Made by a program: the position numbers and the translations under genes
NCBI GenBank assembly: GCA_000507305.1
Contig: DF239728.1
Location: forward strand, 1 to 64,000
Length of the DNA: 64,000 nucleotides
Source: Breviolum minutum Mf 1.05b.01
Lineage: Eukaryota; Sar; Dinophyceae; Suessiales; Symbiodiniaceae
Reading direction: 5' to 3'
In this document: positions 43,248 to 55,085 of the stretch, in pieces
How the letters are laid out: every line of letters starts with the position of its first letter
Numbering within the stretch: the stretch's first letter is position 1
Notes under the pieces: generated by a model
Database searches by the model: none
What the model was told of the DNA's origin: nothing
Seen by the model: the letters and a program-made list of their open reading frames with translations, nothing else

Positions 43248-45125
43248 GAATTCTGAAAAGGATGAAAAGACTTACTTCATGTTCTCCCCTTTACATTGCA
43301 AACATCGTGGCAGCCGTGAGGCTTGTGCTTTGTCATCCCTTTTGCCTCAGGTTGCTTCCTGTCCCTACAGCCCTTTGATAAACCGGTTGGGACTCAATGC
43401 CTGGGATGATGAGTCGGGTTATGGTGTGACCATTCGCATTCGCATAGATCCAAGGGCAAGCTTGCATTGGAATGCCCTCTTCGCCTTTGTTGCCTATCAA
43501 ATATAGGAAACCGATTCAGCAGAGGTGAGGTTGGAATTTCCTTATTCCCAAGATCCGTGCCCTCAGACTTAGGTAGCTACAAGGGACGGCTCAGTTTTCG
43601 AGATCACCCACATCTTGAAGTGCCTGGGGGGTTGTGGTCACGAAAACAGGTTTTTCAGGACGTTTGGTGATGATGCTTTCATGCAAATTCTATCTAAAAA
43701 GATGCGAAGTCCCAGTCCCTAATCAAAGAGATATACAAGTATACAAGTACATTGTACATATTATGCGATTATAGTGATATCTAGTGATGTTGGGTGTCAT
43801 TGCCCAAAGGGTGGTTTGCCGTGAAAACACATGGACATATCTCTTGTGCTCAGCAATCTCGAGGTTGGTGATTTCATCCTGCCTAGGTATATGTCAATAC
43901 ATTGTAAGACCTGCAGATATTGAACAGCCCAGTACAGTACTGTAAGACTCAATGGCAGCATTTTCGCTCAATGGCTCCAACTGGCTCCTTCTTGCTGGTT
44001 GGAGGTACATCAAGCGCTTTGGGGTGCACCCGGTGCACGGGGGCAAACTGGAAGTGAAGGATTTGGTACCATTGTCCGAGCAACCCAGTGGAGTCTCCAT
44101 TGTCAGAAGGTCAAACTTGGTTCCTGCAGACCAATATAGCTAATAGAAGATTATCTGGTATTTGCAGTGTTTTGGGACTCTCCAGCCCCAGAAGCTGTAA
44201 ATATGCAGCGTTTTTGCACCTGGCCCTCCGCAGCTCTGGAATTTGCAATCTTTCGAAAATGCGATCTTGATCTTTAGCTATCTATATTAAACTTTCTTCA
44301 CACAATCATGCTTTGTCTTATTGAATTCATATCTCTTATAGGCTATTTCATATATCTTACATCTTGCATTACTTTACCTTGTCTTGGCCTACATAACGTA
44401 ACCATATCTTCTATCACTATAATATGTATGATGGCGTCGCATCGTATCGTATAGTATCATATCGTATCACTTCACAGTTAGATGGGAGTTGATTGGGATA
44501 GGCCCCCTTTTACGGGTAGCCATCGATATGTCAAATTAGATCTATCTTTCCTTTCCATAAGGTATTTTATTTAATCATTTTCGTTTGAAACATCTGACCT
44601 ATTCTTAGCTTCTCTTAGCTTATCTTAACATACATGCTCCATTCCCATCTTGCCTTATATAAACTTGTATTGCTGTTGGTTGGATGAGAGGGGGTAGTAT
44701 ATAACCAGCTACCGGCTGACCATGGGGTTGGCAGGGCCCCGCGAGCCTGGTGATTGCACAGCCGACGCCGAGGAGTTTCCACAAGAATGCGCAAGGTGAC
44801 TACCATTGCCCTGTCACCTTCAAGGTGCGCCACGGGAGATGCGGCTGGGATGATTTCTGGGAGAGGCCAATGGACTTAATAAACTCAAGATCACCCAGAA
44901 CCTGATGCTAAGAAAACCAAAAAACATGTCGAAAATGTCAAACTTCAGATTTGCTAGCTTTTTGATGTGCCAAATTTCGACTACACTTGTTTCCCACTGT
45001 ACGTCCTCTTGTTTGTTGTATCGAAGATGCAATATCACACAATCAGGATGAAAGTTATGCTTCTTGACTCCTCTCACTGAAGCCTCGTTAGAATCTTGAA
45101 CCTTTGTCTTCTGGTCCTATGGATT
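43248..45125. other. Spacer without recognised gene
   Basis: Short frames at 43279-43506 (reading GLNAWDDESGYGVTIRIR) and 43952-44143 are not recognised and lack support from neighbouring exons. A region near 44430-44470 repeats GTATC/ATATC units. Confidence 0.3.
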
Positions 45126-45235
45126 TATATGGGTGTTTCCTTAAATGGTGGTACCCCCAAAACACCCCAAAATGATCAATTGTAGTAGAAAAGCCCTGGT
45201 TGTTGGGTACCACCATTTTAGGAAACCCCCATATA
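45126..45235. repeat. 110-bp foldback element, family member 1
   Basis: Arms of 31 bases (45126-45156 and 45205-45235) are reverse complements with two mismatches. Each arm holds a 26-base core that begins GGGTGTTTCC or GGGGGTTTCC, continues with AAATGGTGG and ends TACCC. The spacer is 48 bases. The same core is found at 55708-55733. Confidence 0.85.
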
Positions 45236-46829
45236 TGAAGAAGTACATGTATCAATCAATATATGGAAAAAATAAAGACATGTTCGAGCTATGCTGCTGG
45301 ACTCTTCAATGCTCAGGTGCTAGGGAACAATACAGCGGTGTGTGCCAATTTGGCGTGGGGGCGCCAAAGCGCAGCTGGGGGTCCATGTGGTATGGGTAAA
45401 ATCATCCCGCGGCCCAAGCGAATCATGTTTCACTTTGCAGGTTATGACCAATTGACACCAACCAAGTGTCAAATCTCTGGATTCCACGAGAGTTTAGTGG
45501 TGTTTGCGGGATATAACTCTGGGTGTGCTTTGCAAAACGTATCACGTTTGCCCTTCTTGTACATGCACCCAAAGGATGAACAGATATGAAGACAATTGAA
45601 GACATATGACAAGATCACATAGTAGATAGATCCTAATGATTGACCTTAGTGGTCGACAATTGCAGAATCCTTTTGTGGCTTTTGTGTTTATCATGTTTTG
45701 TTTCAACTATCATGTAGATACATGTACATCGCGTACATGTATATCAACATGTAACATGTATAAAAATCAATGTAAACCATACTCACAAATCGCAAGTAAA
45801 TGTTTCTCCCCAAGTTTTTTTTTCGCCTCCAAAACTGGAGGTTTCAGAAGAAACTTTCCCACCGAGGTCTGGCCATGTGTATTGTTTGGAAGCGGTCTTG
45901 GAGCTCAACAAAAAGACCAAAAATTGGATGCTCAACTCGATGTTTTTTGTTTTTTGTTTTTGTTGTTCATGTTTTTTTTTTCAAACAGATTGAAGGAGCT
46001 GTTTCCTTGTTTTTTTGGAAGGAGTGAATCATGAGATACCTTTAGGGATTGTTGGTTTTTGATGGATACTTACGGTTAGATGATTGGGTGTCAACTCCCT
46101 GGAGTCGCCGTAAAAAAACTTGTGCAAGGTCTTGAAGCAGCCTGGTGCTGCTATGTCTTAGGAAAGCTTCATTGCAACAGTTTTCAGTCAACCTCCATTT
46201 TTTCCAACAATTGACAGTTTCAATTTGGAAGATCCGGTTTTCTCCAATTTTTCCGAAGCTAATCAGGATTTTTTTGGAACCCCGGGAGGTTGGAGGTTGG
46301 TACTCGCAGCTAAAAGGAGACCGAAGTTGAATAAAACCACATCTTGGATTTTTGTGCACAAATCAAGTGGCGAGGAACCGTTTTGTTGAATCCAAAATAG
46401 GCATGAAGGGTATTGCCATGGTATTTCTGTATCTCAGTTCCTTGCTTCATTTGGTGGTTGTGTAGCATTTTGAACGTCAAGAGGGTCAAGCGCAAAATCC
46501 AATTTGGACTCACAAATTCTGCCTTTCAGGAAAGATCTGATGACTTCCCAGCCCTTCAAGTGGACCGACATAGCTTCTTGACTGCGCAGAGCCAAGCAGA
46601 TCAAAGTTGATCTTACTTTTGGCTACACTAACCATTGGCTCAATAGCAAGCAACACTCGAAAAGGAAAAGGGATATTTGGGGGTTATCATTGGTAGATAG
46701 CATATCTGTTATTATTGCATTAGATAGAAATTATAAGACAAACATGTTAATATATATTATAGTGCGTGCATATCATTACATAATGAAGGTGTTACTGTTT
46801 TTCGGGTCATCATATGATTTTTTTGTAGG
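45236..46829. other. Spacer with a short palindrome
   Basis: No supported gene. A frame at 45263-45589 (108 codons) has no recognised domain. A palindrome around 45717-45745 pairs GATACATGTAC with GTACATGTAT. Confidence 0.3.
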
Positions 46830-48191
46830 ATGGAACACTCTTTGGCCATCCTCCGCAAGGTGATGCTTCAAGATCCTGAGCAGTTGGAGGTGATGGCCCA
46901 ACAACGTTTATCCCGTGATAAACGTTGGTTGTAATGATAGTGACTTGGTACATTGCCCGCAAACAACTCCTTACTTGACCGCGCGGGCCAGGTAATTTTG
47001 GTATATTTTTATGTTTGTTGATAATAGTCAAATGTGGGCGGCAGGATTCAGAATTTGCGACAGCTGTCTCTCTTGGGTTTGCCGGCGATGGAATCATCCA
47101 TAAACTCAGTAGCTCAGTAGGTCTTGACAGGCCGTATGTGCAAGCTCTAAACTCTAATTATACTTTCGCACCTGCAAGGATGGCCTACTCTGCCCTCAGC
47201 TGCCACAAATGAAGCCATTTCTGCCACTCGAAAATCGCTTGGCTGCCAGGGTCGGGAAGTGTCAAAGTTCCACTTCATGGTCTCAGGACAACAGGACTGC
47301 CGGGCAGTTTAAGGCTTTCCGAAGGCGGCCGAGGAATTGACTCGGCCTTTCAGACTCCCATATCTTGGGCTCCATTGGGCTCCAAATGCTCTTTTTCTCA
47401 GGATGAGGTGGTTCGAGAAATCACGAACCCCGAGAGCAAGGCCAAGCATCTTCGAATTTTTCCGGTTTCTGGAGGACTTTCAGTAGTGAAGTATGGTAAA
47501 GTCTTATCATCATTTCTGTCGATCTGAGGTTTCGTGCTGGTATGACACGACATGCAATGGCTAGATGAAGATATCAACAACTTGGATGATACTGCCGTTC
47601 TAACTAGTGGAAACCACTGGAAAGATGGCAGCCCAGGGTCATCTTCAACCGTCGAGCTACAGGTCAGTGACAACAAGGAGGACAAGCTCCGGCCCAATGC
47701 GGTGCGGGCCACACAACCATGGATGCTGGGCGTCTTTTGAAACAGTTTCAGTAAAGTGGTCCAATCTGATAGAGGTGAACAGTTTTCTTTCAACTAATAT
47801 TGAATCATCTATTAGATCATTGAGTCCACTTACTGTATTCAAAAGGTTTGAAAGTAAGGAACATAAAAACATGGGTACGTAAGCTTGATCTCCTTCCCCA
47901 TAGCCGAGAATGCGTCCCTTGCCAACATTTCCAACAAGTTGGCGAAACTTCCAAGGCTGTTTCGCGCATCTTCGCCGAAAAGGAGCGCTTGGCGGAAAAG
48001 AAGGCGCAAGAGGCTGCGGAACAAGCAGCTGCAGATCCTGAGGGGACTGCAGCTGCGGAAGCTGCAGCTGGGGACTCTCAGGGGGTTTTTGGTTGCTGCC
48101 TGAAGTTGATGAATCTGAGGATATTGACAGCATTCCTTTTTGAGCATCTGAGGCTAAGACTGCTGAGGAGCAAAGACAGAAGCTGAAAGAG
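46830..48191 (+). CDS. Ala/Glu/Lys-rich protein, several candidate exons
   Basis: Candidate exons share strand and style. At 46830, TGTAG|GATG opens a frame MEHSLAILRKVMLQDPEQLE. At about 47402-47440 CAG|G leads to DEVVREITNPESK and a GC donor. At 47956-48076 the frame reads AVSRIFAEKERLAEKKAQEA, then an Ala-rich stretch EGTAAAEAAAG. At 48153-48191, AG|GCT to GAG|GT gives AKTAEEQRQKLKE. Together they suggest a helical, charged protein. Phases between these exons were not proven and the first may belong to a separate short gene. No family recognised. Confidence 0.4.
46902..46927. repeat. Perfect 11-bp hairpin with 4-base loop
   Basis: CAACGTTTATC, loop CCGT, GATAAACGTTG. Located near the end of the short frame that starts at 46830, 7 bases before its TAA. 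Could be a structured RNA end or the tip of a small foldback. Confidence 0.6.
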
Positions 48192-50667
48192 GTTCGTCAT
48201 CGAGTCATCCGGTGCAAAAAACGGGTCACGATGCATCTTGAAAGCAAACCTTACTCTTCTTTCCCCACCGAGGGTGGAGATGGAAGAAACAGCAGGGAGG
48301 GGTTTGAGATGGATGTGAAATGGAAAAAACTGCTCTCAAAAATCAGGCGCAAGAGAGGAGGAAGACCAATGAACGTCCAGGATCCCAGGAATTGTGGAGG
48401 TGGAACGGTCCCACGGTCCCAGTCCAGAGAGACATATTGATGAATCTAATGCGGATTCTTTACCAGCCCCAAAGAAGCAATGGCTATAATGACATGCTGT
48501 TTGTGTCTAGAACAGTAGATCTCCTTGTAAGCTTGCTTGCAGCCAACAATGCCTTAATTTGTCACAGCTTTGAAGGACATATACTATGTATATAGCTTGC
48601 AAATTATCAATGTATTTTCATCTTATTAGTCCATCTTATCATCAGTCATATCCATTTTTCCACATCATATTCACATTATATACATACATGGAAAGACATC
48701 GTAACCATATCATTCATCGTTAGAACTATTCGCTCATCATAGAAAATTCGAAAGAGCACGACGTTCATCCGTTGATTATTAGTTGTAAACATGTATCAGC
48801 AGTAGCTTATTACTCTAAGATGATTCAAACACTGACAATTTGAGAATGGATAATTGAAATTAAACTGCTTATGCTTATTACCATTATATTACATATATGA
48901 TATATGATATACCTGAATGCTCTATGGGCAGTTCTTGATGCAATTGTTGCATCCATCTTGCATTTTTCGCAGTGAGCCTGTACAGATACCTTATCTCTGA
49001 CGTGTCATTCTTTCTACCGTTAATGATTGCACACAATGATTGTAGTGGATAACGTTGGATTATATTTGAAAGTTCTATGAGTTTCTTTACCTTGAGGAAT
49101 GTCATACAACAAAAATAATTCATCAAGATTATGCATCTGGCGTTTCCTTACTTCTAGTTTAGTTTCTAAATTACCTAGATCTGCTTCTAAGCATCATTTT
49201 CGCAATGGACGTAATGACCAAATTCAGTGAATTTATCATCAAAACTCTTGACTTGTTCAATGCCACTTTCTGGCAATACACTTTTTGAAATGCCACATGA
49301 ACATAATCGTATTTGAAACAGCATTTATCATTCATTTGGCTCTGTAAGTTTCAGTAGCTCGTCAACATGGCAAAAACACTTATACATTGGAGGTCCAGTC
49401 CTACCATTGATATGGAAAAAAAGGATGCTGTTTAGTCTTTTGACCTTTCGCTTTTTCAATTGTCATGATTTGTGCTGATTGTCATTGACGGGGTAAACTA
49501 ATAATTAGTTATTACCTATTGCCGTACAAAATCATCTTTTATCTCTGCTGTAGTCTGATAGGTTATTCTGCACAATTAGATTACAGTGATAGTTGAACAG
49601 TTTGACTGGAAAAATTGAAAAACATATTGAACAAACCCGTTGTCAGCGTTTTTAGGGGAACGCCCAACTACTCTTTCATTCGGATTCAACAGCATGTCGC
49701 CATGGCGGCCATAAGTGGCAGTGAAGGGCCTCGGACCTATGTGTGGGGCAACTTCCAGGACGTTTTGTCTTTTGTTCTCAGTTTTTTCCGGAGTGGAAGT
49801 GCTGGAAGGGCTTTGTTGTGAAGTGAGAAAAACCAAAAAAAGACAAAGCATGCAAACGGTAGTGTTCTGGAATTTCTATCATTGAGGCCGAGGTTGCACG
49901 GATTCATTTTGCATTTCAACCATGAAGCATCTTTTTGGGCGAAGCTTTTGGAGGGCCGTTTTCGTCCAATGATCCAGCTGCCCGAAGGAATACTATGAGA
50001 TTCGCAACGGCCAAGGGCAAGATCCCCGCTTGCCATGGTTGAGAGATATTGTTGATTGGCGAGGCACGAGATGTGCTTAGGTGAACAGGTGGCCAATTTG
50101 TTGTTGGGTAGGAGAATGTCATATTCTTAGCATAGGATCTTCAATAAGGTCATTAAGAGATCATCAAAAGTATTCGCTACGCGAGACCGAGAAAATGAGA
50201 TAACTAGGATAAGTTACCATGTGATGAAGCGACAATTATCATGAGGATCTGCCACTGGAAGTTTTCATGGCTCGGCTTCTAGGCAATTCGGCAGTCGGAA
50301 AGCGGACTTGACTTTTTTCCACAAGTTTTTTGAGCAGCCTCTGCGCAGGTTATTTCAGATCAACTGGATCACACATTGTTGTGTGGTTTTCCCCAAATAG
50401 CTTTAGCTATAGGGGTTCTTACTCCAAGTGACTCCAAGTGTAGCGGTGAGGGTTCACAGATTTTTTGGATTCGTTTTTTGGGGGGGCTGTCGGGCAGGGT
50501 GTGGCCCGAGGTATCGTCCGATGTTCGATTGGTGGTGCATATGAGTGAGTGTACGCAGATTTTTTGGATTTGTTTATGGGGGGCAACACATTTCTTCAAC
50601 GTAATGATGCAACACTTTTATTTCGTGTTTGCTGCTGCTTTGCTTCAATTCACAACGCAAAGAAACA
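48192..50667. other. Spacer without recognised gene
   Basis: Mostly AT-rich. 48620-49600 has almost no open frame over 60 codons on the plus strand. A segment near 48320-48380 (frame reading TALKNQAQERRKTNE) may be one more exon of the preceding gene. A T-rich/A-rich weak foldback lies at about 49758-49845. Confidence 0.35.
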
Positions 50668-50800
50668 CAGTAAAGGGAAGAGTTAAAAACAATTATCTCT
50701 GGATGTGATTGTTTGCATACTAGGTATGCCTGCATCTAGAGTTAATTGTCTCTAACTCTCTTAGCCTTGGAAAAGAATTAACTCTAGATTTAATTGTTTT
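50668..50800. repeat. Cluster of related short repeats, left end
   Basis: 50668-50710 carries, in reverse orientation, a unit that occurs in direct orientation at 52597-52637. Two more degenerate direct copies lie at about 50744-50765 and 50775-50800 (AATTAACTCTAGATTTAATT). The unit's core is TCTGGATTTAATTGTTTTTA. Confidence 0.6.
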
Positions 50801-51820
50801 CTGAAAGGTTCCCCTTTGTGAGTTTTTAACATGCTTTGGGGTTGGGCTCCTTTCGAGAAACAATGAAATCAGGAGTTGTTTGTTTTCAACCTGGAGTTTG
50901 CTGGTGCAGTATACCAAGCAGTTGGCAGCTGCATCACCGATATTAAAGTAACGGGCTTTCATTTTGGTCAGTTGATTGGGTTTGCCATCCACGAGGTTGG
51001 GTTCAGATCTAAAAGGTGCCGGAATCAACATGTGTTGAAAGATGTAGAAAGAATTACAAGGGCATCCACTGCCCGATGGCTTTTTCAAGTGGTCATGTGT
51101 ATTAATAGGAGGTATGTTTACGCTGTGATGATTCATTGTGATCATGACATGCTCTAGGATTCACTGTCGTTTCTGCGTGCATTTTTTTCCGAGCAATCAA
51201 GGCAGGCTGGATGCTCAAGGCACAGCCTGGCCCAGTGCCTTTGTGCGTCCAAAACTGTTTTTGACCAAAATGACAAATGATAATCACCTTCAATGGAACC
51301 GAAGTGACCTGGCCAGCATTTCGGTTGGCATGTGGATGTTTGAAGATTTTGTCATTCTCTGTTGATGAGCTGACCTTGGGCTGGAACATGTATAAAATCC
51401 TTCGGGGCATGCGAAAAGAATTCGCAGTATGAAAGTGGTACTTTCTGGGCACCAGGATGCCGAGAGGCAGGAAGCGGAAGGCATGGCAGCCGTGCGCTGT
51501 GGTTGCCTTGTCTGACAATGGTCTTCGCAAAGATGCGGCGGACTGGCTGAACCGGCGTGGGATTTGCCGCTCGCCGCTGACTATGTCGTCCAATCGCAGA
51601 TCTCCAGTTCTTTTATGCAAGTGGATTGAGTGCGATGGATGCAGCAAGGATTTAGGTTTTTGCTTCAAAAGCGTGTGAGTGTTCTTTTTGTTCCAGACCC
51701 GGTTCCTGCTGGGGTCGTATGTTGGGTTAATATTTTTGCGTCATATTTTAGCTGCATGTATTTAAAGTCTACATTGTATCTAAGAGTCTGTCATGGTATC
51801 CTGTTCCAATCTGGAAGAGA

Positions 51821-52093
51821 ATGAAACGAAAAATGGTTCGAAAGTACGGTCGAGAGTATGAGCCTGCTAGGGCACTGGTGCAGATGGAGAAAGATGAAGT
51901 GCCAATAGATTTTCGACCGCCTGTTTATTTGCTGCAGAACTACCGCACCTCGAGGGCACAACAAACTGAAAAGCAAGTTGCAGACAGCATCGCTTCGTTG
52001 GAAGCGTTTGTGGCAAGACCTCTAAGTCAACTGGTTGTGGAAGTCGGCGACCCTTGCATCACGGCACAGACTGTGCGGATACCGTTTTGTTAA
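51821..52093 (+). CDS. Hypothetical protein or exon, 90 codons
   Basis: The frame starts with ATG at 51821 and ends at TAA. It reads MKRKMVRKYGREYEPARALV, then VPIDFRPPVYLLQNYR, then KQVADSIASLEAFVARPLSQ. Charged, helical and with good codon quality, so likely coding, but I recognise no family. It may be an internal exon: a GC donor could end it near 52063 (GTCG|GCGACC). An upstream segment at 51445-51530 (frame reading GRKRKAWQPCAVVALSDNGL) may be related. Both lie inside the interval bounded by the inverted short repeats at 50668 and 52637. Confidence 0.35.
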   Translation: MKRKMVRKYGREYEPARALVQMEKDEVPIDFRPPVYLLQNYRTSRAQQTEKQVADSIASLEAFVARPLSQLVVEVGDPCITAQTVRIPFC

Positions 52094-52309
52094 GCAGAAG
52101 CGGAGACTTGCCTGGCCTCCACCAATTTAGGGACTTTTGTAGCAGATTTCACTTTTGAGACGAATTACAAATCACTGGTTCTTGGTGCCCAACACACTAT
52201 GACTGCAATTGCAGCAGGTAAGGCGTTCTGGCCTAAAGTGCATCTAAATGGTGCAGCTTCTCATGTAAGAAGAGCTCCATTGTACTAATGCTGTAGAAAC
52301 CTGCACGCT

Positions 52310-52637
52310 GGCCACGTGGAAAGCAATTGACTCTGGATTTCTCCGGGAATTCGTTTCAAAAGCAAGACAATATGCAACTGGAATACGAAGCTGTAGTGTA
52401 CTCGTGCTGCTGATAGCTTCTCAATACGCTGTTGCTAGACTTGTAACTGGCCGCATGCTGACCATATGGAAAGCAATTCAACCTGGATTGAATTGTTTCT
52501 ATCTAGGGTTCCCCGTCAAGTTGCAAAGAAGCAATGAACTCACAAGTTCATTGTTGCCACAGCAGAGGGTTGTGTATACATTGGAAAGAAACAGTTAACT
52601 CTGGATTTAATTGTTTTTAACTCCGCCTTTCACGGTC
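52310..52637. repeat. Cluster of related short repeats, right end
   Basis: Direct copies at about 52320-52345 (AATTGACTCTGGATTT), 52470-52505 (CAACCTGGATTGAATTGTTT) and 52597-52637 (AACTCTGGATTTAATTGTTT). The last is the inverted partner of 50668-50710. Confidence 0.6.
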
Positions 52638-53035
52638 TACCAAAGCAAGCTTGGTGAGGTTTTGGATGCAAAACCTGAAATTCACCGTGTAAAAAATACT
52701 TCCCTACCTAGATTCTTAAAGGAGTGTTAAACCAACATATCGGCACACAACCCACATGCAGATCTACATAGATACATATACATATTTTTATTTTTGCGTA
52801 TTTTCGTAAAAGTGGGTAGGTGTGGTTGGCACGGCATGTTTAGAACAGTGACGGTCGTGTCCTTCTTTCTGCATGTCTGAGGTGTGAAGATTTGGATTTT
52901 AAATTGCATTTGATTCGAGGTTTACTGCACATGAACAGATTGCATGACCAAAGTGGCACACAAACAGATCTGGTCAGATTTGGCCCAGTCTTTTGTTCGG
53001 TCCGATTTGGCGACCAAGGTGGGCTGAATTCTTTC

Positions 53036-53052
53036 ACACACACACACACACC
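53036..53052. repeat. (CA)n microsatellite
   Basis: Short uninterrupted CA run in the spacer before the Bin3-type gene. The spacer 52638-53437 holds no other recognised feature. Confidence 0.8.
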
Positions 53053-53437
53053 CAGAGAGCATGGCAACCATTCTCTGTCGGATTATCTGTGTGGTCCTGA
53101 ACCTTCTGTTTGTGCAAGGAGAGTCGTTCGATGTTTGAACGAAAAAAAGAAACAGTGACCGACGAGTTGTTTGCTGGCACCTGTCTAAATTTATATATCT
53201 GTATTTGTTTGTTTCTTGTCCACACATATCCATATCGAAATATGTATATTTTGGGTCAGTTTGAAAGACATATTGCGGAAAATTGATGATATCTTTCCAT
53301 GCTATTAAGGATCTATGCTGGTATAATTTTCTGCAGTTTTTTTTCTTGAAGGTGTATTTGAAAAAGTGTACACATATCATGTCATATCATGTTCGTGTTT
53401 TTCCGTGGCATGCGTGTAAAACAGTAACATGTGAAAG

Positions 53438-55085
53438 GCGCGGAAGTTCTGGACTTGGGATGTAACAGCGGTGCCTTGACGTTGCAGCTGGCGCAGGAGG
53501 GTGCATCGGTGCTAGGGGTGACTTGGTGAAGTCTTTGGGGGGTTGTTAGTGGACATGAGTTTCTATTTAGATTATGCCCTTCACCTATGTAAGAGCACCC
53601 AACTCACAGATGCAAATGAGTAGTAATTGATTAGTTTGGGTCTGTAAATTGCGATTTTGAGGGGCTCCAACTTTGAAACCGAATACTTACATTTCAGTCA
53701 TCGACATGATGAATTTGGGTCCCTTTCCAACTTGTAAGTTGTTTTAGTTTGCTTTGATCGATGAGGAGAAACTCACCCTGGCATGTTGGTAGACTCAAAT
53801 ACGGCAAGTGGATCCAAACCCAGAAGTACTGGATGCAAATATATTTGTATATCAATTTAGCAGATCGGAGCGTGATTTCTAGCAATTCTCAGCATTCCAC
53901 AAAGGATAAGAACTTTGGCAGGTGGACATCGACCCAACCTTGATCCTCCAAGCGCGGGCTGCGCGGCAAGCGGACGCTGCAGTGCCAGGAAGGCGGATAC
54001 AGGAAGGACTAGGAAGGAGAATAGCATCCTGAAAACCCATCCTGTCCACAAGAGATGATATCTGGTTCAAATTGATTTAAATTGCGCCACGTCGGGAGGG
54101 CCAAATTCCTGTGCCGCGACATGATGAAGCTGCGTTTGCGAAGAACGTACGACGTGGTCTTGCTCTTAAGCACCTCAAAGTGGGTGCACCTTCAGCACCT
54201 CGGAGATGCCATCAGTCGCGCTGTTCTCTGTTCCGGCCACTTTTTATGTTTGAGTTGATTTTTGTCAGAGGCATTTTTGTCCCCGGCAAGACCAAGCCAC
54301 ACAAAAAACCGGAACATGAAATCCATGGCGTATTTGCGATTCCAAGCTTGGGGGGCCATTTCTCAGGCATGGTGATCAGGGTCTCCAGGCACTCTTCCTG
54401 CGCATTCGTCGATGGCTGCGACCCACAGGGGTGTTCATCTTGGAACCACAGCCATGGAAAGCCTATAAGAAGGCACAGGATGGGGTGAGGTCCCTGCAAG
54501 CAACCGGTGATACTGCCTTTTCAAAAGGGGCAAAATGGTGACACAACTCATGACTTATGATTAACTGATGACTGAAGGATGCTACCATACGTGATATCTT
54601 TCATAGTTGGGTTCTAGTTTGATTCTTGATTTCGAAGATTAGTCCCTAATACCCCGATGACGGAAAGCAACAATACCCAACTTCAAGCCCCATGAGATCA
54701 GCTTACCCTGTATCAGCTCGGAGGGCTTTATAGAATTTGGCTGGGATGAATTTACCAAGTTTCAGGGATGATTGCAGAAAAACTTAAGAAAGTACTCTTT
54801 TCATTCCACTGCTCAAGTGGGGCCGGATATCAAATCCAAACCGATTCCTAACTATTCTCAGAACAGTCTTTTCTTCAAAACTTGCAGCTTGTTGTTTGAA
54901 GGATTTTGACAGCGAAAACCAAAGAGTTGGAAAAGAATCCATTTACTTCGCTGTGGACAATTTTTTGGCACCGTTTCCAGGGAATTGTGCGGAAATTTCA
55001 GGTGGCAGATGCCTGGGCCGATGTGGAAGAGACCTGGCGTTCCATTCGTCTACGCCCTGCACAGTTTGTGGACTTTCTGACGCAG
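53438..55085 (+). CDS. Bin3/MEPCE-type SAM-dependent RNA methyltransferase (partial model)
   Basis: Five exons line up with the Bin3 domain in order. 53438-53517: EVLDLGCNSGALTLQLAQEG (SAM-binding motif I), GT donor. 53922 to about 53984: VDIDPTLILQARAARQADA (acidic SAM-ribose contact), phase 0 from the previous exon. 54099 to about 54215: KFLCRDMMK and TYDVVLLLSTSKWVHLQHLG, equivalent to the KWIHLNWGD segment of MEPCE. 54429-54484: VFILEPQPWKAYKKAQ, the LEPQPW family signature. 55002-55085: ETWRSIRLRPAQFVDFLTQ, the late helix with R/K-P-x-x-F. The family caps the 5' phosphate of small RNAs by O-methylation (7SK RNA, or tRNA-His and pre-miRNA for BCDIN3D). The target here is unknown. A short exon between 54215 and 54429 and the two ends are not located. 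Nuclear or cytosolic. Confidence 0.8.

Noticed and set aside
45263-45589. 108-codon plus-strand frame
   Set aside because: No recognised motif and no exon-like borders in phase; not listed as a gene.
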